A stretch of DNA of 12,344 nucleotides from Planctomycetota bacterium. GTDB taxonomy: Bacteria; Planctomycetota; Planctomycetia; Pirellulales; Thermoguttaceae. Positions 7,228-12,344 of the stretch are shown here, one piece after another (the stretch's first letter is position 1; each line of letters starts with the position of its first letter). Both the position numbers and the translations under genes were made by a program. The stretch is from assembly GCA_023621895.1 (NCBI GenBank), contig JAMOAF010000883.1:1-12344 (forward strand), given 5' to 3'. The notes under the pieces are model-generated. The model saw only the letters and a program-made list of their open reading frames with translations, was not told the DNA's origin and searched no databases.

Positions 7228-7261
7228 GGGCGGGGGCGCTTTGGGTGGTATGGGTTGGGGG
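7228..7261 (+). other. Potential G-quadruplex motif
   Basis: Five runs of three or more G occur on the plus strand: 7228-7230, 7232-7236, 7243-7245, 7252-7254 and 7257-7261. Loops are 1, 6, 6 and 2 bases, satisfying the canonical G3+N1-7 rule. More G runs lie upstream from about 7141. Whether it folds in DNA or in a transcript cannot be told from sequence. Confidence 0.6.
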
Positions 7262-7376
7262 TGGCGAAATCTCTGGTTTTGCCGGCCGCGCGGCCTATCA
7301 GCACGGTTTTTTGCCCTTTGTTCGGGCCAGTCGAGGCCATCCCCCCCGGAAGGTCTCCGTCTTGAGAAGGTGGTGA

Positions 7377-7405
7377 TTGAAGCCGGCGGTCATGCCAGAT
7401 AGCAT
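7377..7405 (+). promoter_or_regulatory. Possible sigma-70 promoter for the CHAD/ppx/ppk1 group
   Basis: TTGAAG (7377-7382) and TAGCAT (7400-7405) are separated by 17 bases. Each matches four of six consensus positions. It lies about 150 bases before the CHAD start, in a locally less G-rich stretch. Such matches arise by chance, so support is weak. Confidence 0.25.
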
Positions 7406-7499
7406 TTAGAAAGGGCCCCGCTGCGGGTCAACGCGGATTGGAGAGCGGGTTGTCGCATTTGCGGGCGGCCAAGTCGCCGCAGACCGTGCTCCCACGAAG

Positions 7500-7520
7500 C
7501 GGCCGGTGGAAGACCGGCCG
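7500..7520 (+). repeat. Perfect 8-base inverted repeat in the CHAD leader
   Basis: CGGCCGGT and ACCGGCCG form a perfect eight-pair stem around a GGAAG loop. It ends 34 bases before the CHAD start codon. No T run follows, so it is not a typical terminator. It may be a leader hairpin or a protein-binding palindrome. Confidence 0.5.
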
Positions 7521-7554
7521 AGGCTCATTTGAGAAAAAAGACTGCCCATCACCG

Positions 7555-8640
7555 ATGAAAATCGCGGACATTCCCAGCCACCGATTGCTCACGGCTCGTT
7601 ATTTGCGCAAGCAGGCCAGGCAGTTGTCCGACCAGCTTGCCGGCGTCCGCACGGGAGAGGACATCGAGTATGTTCACCGCGGGCGGGTCGCGTGCCGGCG
7701 TCTGCGCTCGGTGCTGAAGATGAGCGATTGGTTGGAGAAACGGCGGTTCAAGGTCTGGCGGAAGGAGGTCCGCAGCCTGCTGAAAGGGATGGGCAAGGCC
7801 CGCGACAAGGACGTGCAGATTGAATTCCTCTGGGATTATCTTGCCGGGATTGGCGATCGCAGCCTGCTGCCGGGGATCGCCCGCGTGGCAATCGGGCTCG
7901 AGCGGGCCCGCGAGCAACTTCAGGCGGATGTCGTGGCGGCGGTCGACCGTGCTGAAGCGAGCGGGGTGATCTGCGAGATGCTCGCCACGTCGAAAGCGGC
8001 GCTCGAAGAGTTGGAGCAGGCGCACGTGCGGCTCGCCGGCCACGAGCTATTCTCGCGTCTGGAGGGTCAGATTGGGGAGAATTTGGGCGAGTTTCTTGAC
8101 CACCAGGATTCGCTTGCCGATCCGCAGGACGACCAGGGGCATCACCAGATGCGGATTGCGGCGAAGCAGCTCCGTTACACGATGGAGATTTGCCAGCCGG
8201 CATACCAGGGCCGGCTCGACAAGTATGTGGCGGCGGTCAAGAAGATCCAGTCCTATCTTGGCGAGATTCACGACTGCGACGTCTGGATCGAGCACCTGGC
8301 GGCGACGCTCGGCGAGGAGGGGAAGCGGTTGGCGGAGACGTTCGGCCATGGCAGCCGGATCGGCAGGCTGGCCAAGGGGATTGAGCATCTGCGGAGCGAG
8401 CGCCGGCAGAGGCGGGTTGGCCTGTTCGGCGAGCTGTTGGACTATTGCCAGGAGTTGGAGCACGACGACTACTGGGGCGGGCTGCGCGAATTGGCCGGCC
8501 AGTGCGCGGTGCTGGGGAGCGTGCCGCCCGGCGGTGGCCCGCCGCTGGCTCGGGGCGAGGAGTCGGGCGGGGACAAGGAGCGGCTGGCGAGGATCGCGCC
8601 CCAGCCGGTCCTCCATGCCTCGGCGGAGAACTGGACCTGA
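7555..8640 (+). CDS. CHAD-domain protein (polyphosphate-binding)
   Basis: A 361-residue, highly charged, all-helical protein. The CHAD fold consists of two helical halves with conserved histidines and basic residues lining a central groove. Here the first half has VHRGRVACRRLRSVLKMSD (H41, R45, R48, R49, R51, K55) and LLKGMGKARDKDVQIEFL. The second has HHQMRIAAKQLRYTMEI (H197, R200, K204, R207) and YLGEIHDCDVWIEHL. CHAD proteins are known to bind inorganic polyphosphate and are often encoded beside polyphosphate enzymes, as here. No fused CYTH domain is present. I took the ATG at 7555 because domain-like sequence begins there; the frame is open back to a TTG at 7438, but those 39 residues look unlike protein. 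The ribosome site is weak. No signal peptide, so probably cytoplasmic or granule-bound. It begins a second plus-strand group with ppx and ppk1. Confidence 0.88.
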   Translation: MKIADIPSHRLLTARYLRKQARQLSDQLAGVRTGEDIEYVHRGRVACRRLRSVLKMSDWLEKRRFKVWRKEVRSLLKGMGKARDKDVQIEFLWDYLAGIGDRSLLPGIARVAIGLERAREQLQADVVAAVDRAEASGVICEMLATSKAALEELEQAHVRLAGHELFSRLEGQIGENLGEFLDHQDSLADPQDDQGHHQMRIAAKQLRYTMEICQPAYQGRLDKYVAAVKKIQSYLGEIHDCDVWIEHLAATLGEEGKRLAETFGHGSRIGRLAKGIEHLRSERRQRRVGLFGELLDYCQELEHDDYWGGLRELAGQCAVLGSVPPGGGPPLARGEESGGDKERLARIAPQPVLHASAENWT

Positions 8641-8670
8641 GCCACGGCGGCAACGGAGGGCGGAGGGCCC

Positions 8671-8706
8671 CCTTGCCGGCGCGAGGGGGGCGCGTGCCGG
8701 GCAAGG
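8671..8706 (+). repeat. Strong bulged hairpin between the CHAD and ppx genes
   Basis: The arms CCTTGCCGGCG (from 8671) and CGTGCCGGGCAAGG (to 8706) pair over 13 base pairs in three blocks (5, 4 and 4), with a one-base and a two-base bulge and an A/G-rich seven-base loop. It ends 35 bases before the ppx start. No U run follows. It could tune ppx expression by RNA stability or partial termination, but that is inference. Confidence 0.5.
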
Positions 8707-8741
8707 TGCGGGGCTGGTTTACGAACAAGGCGGACGTCTCG

Positions 8742-10307
8742 ATGCAGGGTAGTCAGTCGGCAGCAGAGAACACCGTCGGCGCGAGGACCGTGGCGGCGAT
8801 CGACATGGGGTCGAACTCGGTGCGGATGGTGATCGCCGAGGTGTTGCCCGACGGCCAGATCGAGACGATCGAGCGTTTGCATCGGGCGGTGAGGCTGGGC
8901 CAGGACACTTTCCGGCGGGGCCGGCTGGGCAACCGGAGCATGAGCGCGGCGCTGGCCGTGCTCCGCGACTACCGGCAGATGCTCGATCTTTACCGTGTTG
9001 AGAGAATCCGCGCCGTGGCGACCAGCGCGGTCCGCGAGGCGATCAACTGCGACACGTTCCTTGACCGCGTCTTCATGGCCACGGGGCTGAACGTGGAGGT
9101 GATCAGCACGTCGGAAGAGAGCAGCCTGACCGTCTCGGCCGTCCGCCGCGCCGTGCCGGCCGACTCGGTGGTCAACCGCGACCGAGCGCTGATCGCCGAC
9201 GTTGGCGGGGGGAGCACGCTGCTGATCGTGCTTGAAGAGGGGGAGATCGCCAATTCGCTCAGTCTGCGGCTCGGTTCGGTTCGGCTCCAGGAGATGTTTC
9301 CGACGGGGCAGGAGTCGGCCGATCGCTCCTCGGACGTGTTGAGCCGGCACATCAGCAAGGCGGTCGGCGCCGCCGAGGGTTCGGTCCGGCTCGACGAGAT
9401 ACGCTCGCTGGTGGCCGTCGGGGGCGACGTCCGCTTTGCCGCTCGCAAGATCGGCGCGGCGACCGCCTCGCAGGACCTCTACCGCGTCTCGGGCGCCGAT
9501 TTCGACAAGCTCGTCTCGGCCTGCCGGCGCCTCTCGGTGGAGCAGGCGGCGCGGAAGTACGGCCTGCCGATTGCCGATGCGCAGACGTTGACGCCGGCGC
9601 TCTTGGTGTACCAGTCGCTGCTGCGGCGGACGAAAGCCGAATCGATGTTCGTTTCGCGCGTTTCGATGCGCGACGGGCTGCTGTTGGACCTGGCGCGCAA
9701 CGCATCGGGCGAGGAGGACGCGCAAGCCGCCGAGGGGACGCTGCATTCGGCCACGAAGCTGGCGGAAAAGTACCGCGTGGACCGGCAGCACGCCAAAGAC
9801 GTGGCGCGGCTGTCGGTCCGGCTGTTCGACGAGTTCCAGGCGGACCACGGGCTCGGCCCGCGGCAGCGGTTGCTGCTCGAGGTTGCGGCGCTGCTGCACG
9901 AAGTGGGCGGCTACGTGGCGGCTGCTTCACACCACAAGCACAGCTTCTACCTGATCCGTTATTCGGAAATCTTCGGCCTCCGCCCGCGCGAGATCGAGAT
10001 CGTGGCCCACATCGCCCGTTACCACCGCCGCAGCGGGCCCAAACCCGCGCACATGGACTACATGAGCCTGCCGCGCGAGTCGCGCGTGATGATCAGCAAG
10101 CTGGCGGCGCTGCTGCGGGCGGCGGACGCCATCTGCCGCGGGCAGATTCGCGATGTCCAGTCGCTCCGCTTCGAGCGGCAGGGAGACGACCTGGTGATCA
10201 CCGTGCCTGGGGTGAACAACTTGGGGCTGGAGCGGAAGGCGATTGCCGACAAAGGCGCGATGTTCGAGGATATCTACGGGATGAAGATCCGCCTGGAAGA
10301 GGTTTAG
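8742..10307 (+). CDS. ppx: Exopolyphosphatase, Ppx/GppA family
   Basis: A 521-residue protein of the actin-fold Ppx/GppA family, which removes terminal phosphates from polyphosphate and, in some members, from pppGpp. The first phosphate-binding motif is AAIDMGSNSVRMVI (18-31). AVATSAVREAI follows, then a glutamate pair (E125, E126) in STSEESSL at the place of the catalytic glutamate, and the second phosphate motif ADVGGGST (152-159). From about residue 330 comes an HD-type helical domain with LLHEVGG (H386, E387) and a later ARYHRRSG. The HE form also occurs in E. coli Ppx. Length is close to E. coli Ppx rather than the shorter two-domain forms. The ATG at 8742 has AAGGCGGA upstream; the frame is open to 8445, overlapping CHAD out of frame. 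ppk1 follows after 47 bases. Ppx versus GppA cannot be separated by sequence alone, but the neighbours favour exopolyphosphatase. Confidence 0.92.
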   Translation: MQGSQSAAENTVGARTVAAIDMGSNSVRMVIAEVLPDGQIETIERLHRAVRLGQDTFRRGRLGNRSMSAALAVLRDYRQMLDLYRVERIRAVATSAVREAINCDTFLDRVFMATGLNVEVISTSEESSLTVSAVRRAVPADSVVNRDRALIADVGGGSTLLIVLEEGEIANSLSLRLGSVRLQEMFPTGQESADRSSDVLSRHISKAVGAAEGSVRLDEIRSLVAVGGDVRFAARKIGAATASQDLYRVSGADFDKLVSACRRLSVEQAARKYGLPIADAQTLTPALLVYQSLLRRTKAESMFVSRVSMRDGLLLDLARNASGEEDAQAAEGTLHSATKLAEKYRVDRQHAKDVARLSVRLFDEFQADHGLGPRQRLLLEVAALLHEVGGYVAAASHHKHSFYLIRYSEIFGLRPREIEIVAHIARYHRRSGPKPAHMDYMSLPRESRVMISKLAALLRAADAICRGQIRDVQSLRFERQGDDLVITVPGVNNLGLERKAIADKGAMFEDIYGMKIRLEEV

Positions 10308-10354
10308 AGCCGAATCCCGGAAATGATCGGCGATCGGGCTCGTTCGGAGAAGAG

Positions 10355-12344
10355 ATGGCCAAGACAGACTTGAAATCGCCGGAGCTGTACATCAACCGCG
10401 AGCTGAGCTGGCTCGAATTCAACGACCGCGTGCTCCGCGAGGGCCTGAACGGCGAATTGCCTCTGCTCGAGCGGCTCAAATTCCTGGCGATCGTCAGCGC
10501 CAACCTCGACGAATTCTTCATGATCCGCGTGGCCGGATTGATGCAGCAGCGGTCGGCGAAGGTCCGCAAGCGCGACATCGCCGGGATGACGCCGACCCAG
10601 CAGCTCCAGGCGATATCAGAGCGCGTGCACCGGATGGTCGCCGAGCAGGCGGCGGGGATTCGCGAGGTGCTCGGCAAGTTGGCCGAGCACGGGCTTTGCG
10701 TGTTTGAGCCCCGCGATTGGTCGCCGGAGCAGCGGGAGTATTTGAGCGGCTTCTTCACCCGCGAGCTCCATCCGGTGCTGACGCCGATGGCCCTGGAGGA
10801 TTTGGACCCGCAGCCTCTGCTACCCGGGCTGCAACTTCACGTGGCGCTTCAGCTCCTCGTGGAGACGGAGGAGGGCCGGCAGAATCGCGTGGCGGTTGTG
10901 CCCGTCCCCAGCCGCCTGCCGCGGTTCGTCCACCTGCCTTGCGAGTCGGACGTGCACCTGGCGCGGCTGGAGGACGTGATCGCCGAGCACGCCGAATTGC
11001 TGTTCCCCGGCTGCCAGGTGGTCTCGAGGACGCAGTTCCGCATCACCCGCGACGCCGACGTGGCGATCCAGGACGACGACGCCAGCGATCTGCTGACCGT
11101 CGTGGAAGAGGCGGTGATCGCGCGCCGCCGCCGCGGCGCCGTCCGGCTCGCGGTCTCCGCGGGGGTGGCGCCCGAGCTGCTGCGATGGCTCAAGGGATGG
11201 CTCGGCCTCCGCGCCGAGGAGGTGTACGAGGTGGACGGCATGCTCGACGCCCGGGCGCTCTGGCAGCTCGTGGCGATGCCCCGGTTCGAGTCGCTCGCCG
11301 ACGCCGATTGGCCTCCCCAGACTCCCCGCGACCTGATCGGGTCGGAGAACATCTGGCAGACGATCCGCGACCAGGATGTGATGCTTTTCCATCCCTACGA
11401 GACGTTCGATCGGGTGGTCCAACTCGTCGAGGAGGCCGCCGCGGACCCCGACGTCCTGGCGATCAAGCAGACCCTCTACCGGACAAGCGGCAATTCCCCG
11501 ATCGTCAAGGCCCTCGAGCGCGCGGCGGCAAACGGCAAGGAGGTGACCGTGCTGGTCGAATTGAAGGCCCGCTTCGACGAAGCGGCGAACGTCGGCTGGG
11601 CGCGCCAGCTTGAGAACGCCGGCTGCCACGTGATCTACGGGATCGCCGGGCTGAAAACCCACGCCAAGGCACTGCTGATTGTCCGCCGCGAGTCGGGCCG
11701 CATCCAACGCTACGTCCACCTGGCCACCGGAAACTACAACGACAGCACCGCGAGGCTCTATTCCGATGTCGGCCTGATCACCTCGAACCGCGAGCTGGCG
11801 GCCGACGTGGCGGCGTTTTTCAACTTGTTGACCGGCTATTCCGAGGCCGTCGGCTGGTCGCGGCTGACCGTTGAGCCGCGGCGGCTCAAGGAGCGATTCA
11901 TCGAACTGATCGAACGCGAGATCGAGGTCTCGACACCCGAGATGCCCGGCTTGATCATGGCCAAGGTCAACTCGCTCGAACATCCGGAGATTTGCGAGGC
12001 CCTGTATCGCGCCAGCCAGGCGGGGGTGCAGGTCCTGCTCAACGTGCGGGGCATCTGCTGCCTGCGGCCGGGGGTCAAAGGCGTTTCCGAGAACATCGAA
12101 GTCCGCTCGATCATCGATCGCTACCTGGAGCACGCCCGAATCTTCTATTTCCGCAACGGCGGCCACGAGGAGGTCTACCTGTCGAGCGCCGACTGGATGC
12201 GGCGGAACCTGGACAACCGCCTCGAAATCGTCTTCCCCGTCATCAGCGAGACGGTTCGCCGCCGGCTGATCGGCATCCTGGAGACTTATTTCGCCGACAA
12301 CGTCAAAGCCCGCCGGCTCCAGTCGGATGGAACCTACCAGCCGG
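10355..12344 (+). CDS. ppk1: Polyphosphate kinase 1 (3' end beyond window)
   Basis: The first 663 codons of PPK1 are present; E. coli PPK has 688 residues, so only the extreme C-terminus should be missing. PPK1 reversibly moves the gamma phosphate of ATP onto a growing polyphosphate chain. The N domain begins with YINRELSWLEFNDRVL (12-27) and SANLDEFFMIRVAG; the catalytic part has HPYETF (346-351), QTLYR with R376, LVELKARFDEAAN with R406, LKTHAKALL with H436 and YLEHARIFYF with H593. H436 and H593 correspond to the autophosphorylated His435 and catalytic His592 of E. coli, with numbering offset by only one. GGAG at 10346 lies five bases before the ATG. Close linkage of ppx and ppk1 is common, although here the degrading enzyme comes first. 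Probably membrane-associated in the cytoplasm. Identity is secure. Confidence 0.97.
   Translation, partial: MAKTDLKSPELYINRELSWLEFNDRVLREGLNGELPLLERLKFLAIVSANLDEFFMIRVAGLMQQRSAKVRKRDIAGMTPTQQLQAISERVHRMVAEQAAGIREVLGKLAEHGLCVFEPRDWSPEQREYLSGFFTRELHPVLTPMALEDLDPQPLLPGLQLHVALQLLVETEEGRQNRVAVVPVPSRLPRFVHLPCESDVHLARLEDVIAEHAELLFPGCQVVSRTQFRITRDADVAIQDDDASDLLTVVEEAVIARRRRGAVRLAVSAGVAPELLRWLKGWLGLRAEEVYEVDGMLDARALWQLVAMPRFESLADADWPPQTPRDLIGSENIWQTIRDQDVMLFHPYETFDRVVQLVEEAAADPDVLAIKQTLYRTSGNSPIVKALERAAANGKEVTVLVELKARFDEAANVGWARQLENAGCHVIYGIAGLKTHAKALLIVRRESGRIQRYVHLATGNYNDSTARLYSDVGLITSNRELAADVAAFFNLLTGYSEAVGWSRLTVEPRRLKERFIELIEREIEVSTPEMPGLIMAKVNSLEHPEICEALYRASQAGVQVLLNVRGICCLRPGVKGVSENIEVRSIIDRYLEHARIFYFRNGGHEEVYLSSADWMRRNLDNRLEIVFPVISETVRRRLIGILETYFADNVKARRLQSDGTYQP

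Larger units (their letters stand above)
7084..7554. other. 471-base gene-free gap between the CotH and CHAD genes
   Basis: No convincing gene is present. The left part is strongly G-rich on the plus strand (7141-7265) and can form a G-quadruplex. A short frame at 7161-7376 has GGAGGAGG directly touching its ATG, too close for normal initiation, and codes low-complexity sequence. A possible promoter lies at 7377-7405 and an inverted repeat at 7500-7520. The gap probably separates two transcription units, although no clear terminator follows the CotH gene. Confidence 0.6.

Noticed and set aside
7281..7312. GC-rich palindrome followed by six T, a possible intrinsic terminator after the CotH gene
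   Set aside because: The palindrome GGCCGCGCGGCC leaves almost no loop and ends 11 bases before the T run, so the geometry is wrong for a standard terminator.
7161..7376. Possible small membrane protein in the 471-base gap
   Set aside because: GGAGGAGG touches its ATG with no spacing, the protein is low complexity and the DNA is G-rich throughout; nothing marks it as a gene.
8469..9899. 476-codon minus-strand open frame antisense to ppx
   Set aside because: High GC leaves long open frames opposite real genes; the protein is Arg/His/Gln-rich without domain motifs, while the plus strand encodes clear Ppx motifs.
10820..12166. 448-codon minus-strand open frame antisense to ppk1
   Set aside because: It lies wholly opposite PPK1, whose catalytic residues are all in place; no motifs seen in the antisense protein.

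Overview
The window looks like chromosomal DNA from a planctomycete, probably the Pirellulales/Blastopirellula side, although I cannot fix the genus. The evidence is high GC and a planctomycete-style pair of an ECF-type sigma factor and a serine/threonine kinase. That kinase has the characteristic short N-terminal segment ahead of its catalytic domain and a TM plus TPR tail behind it. There is also a signal-peptide CotH protein with an EF-hand and Gly/Pro-rich stretches. I see no RNA genes, CRISPR arrays, insertion sequences or phage genes.

Layout. Positions 1-3331 are on the minus strand: a sigma-70-family factor (3331-2705) whose stop codon overlaps the start of a large transmembrane protein kinase (2708 to the left edge, truncated by the window). 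A 249-base divergent intergenic region (3332-3580) carries five copies of GTTCC (GGAAC on the minus strand) and an inverted repeat. Everything to the right is on the plus strand. First comes a tight three-gene group: DUF4956 membrane protein (3581-4282), VTC-type polyphosphate polymerase domain protein (4294-5064) and secreted CotH-family protein (5092-7083). A 471-base, G-rich gene-free gap follows. Then come a CHAD-domain protein (7555-8640), a Ppx/GppA exopolyphosphatase (8742-10307) and polyphosphate kinase PPK1 (10355 to the right edge, truncated).

How the genes fit together. At least four of the six plus-strand genes point to inorganic polyphosphate: a VTC-like polymerase domain, a CHAD polyphosphate-binding protein, an exopolyphosphatase and PPK1. 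The DUF4956 and CotH genes are familiar companions of bacterial VTC-domain genes. The window therefore reads as a polyphosphate island in which two unrelated synthesis enzymes, one degrading enzyme and one binding protein sit side by side. A membrane protein and an exported putative kinase are attached to the VTC half. The divergent sigma factor/kinase pair may or may not control it; that link is positional inference only.

The most notable local structures are a nearly perfect 15-base tandem array inside the CotH gene, a canonical G-quadruplex motif in the 471-base gap, a strong bulged hairpin between the CHAD and ppx genes, and the repeated GGAAC motifs between the divergent units.
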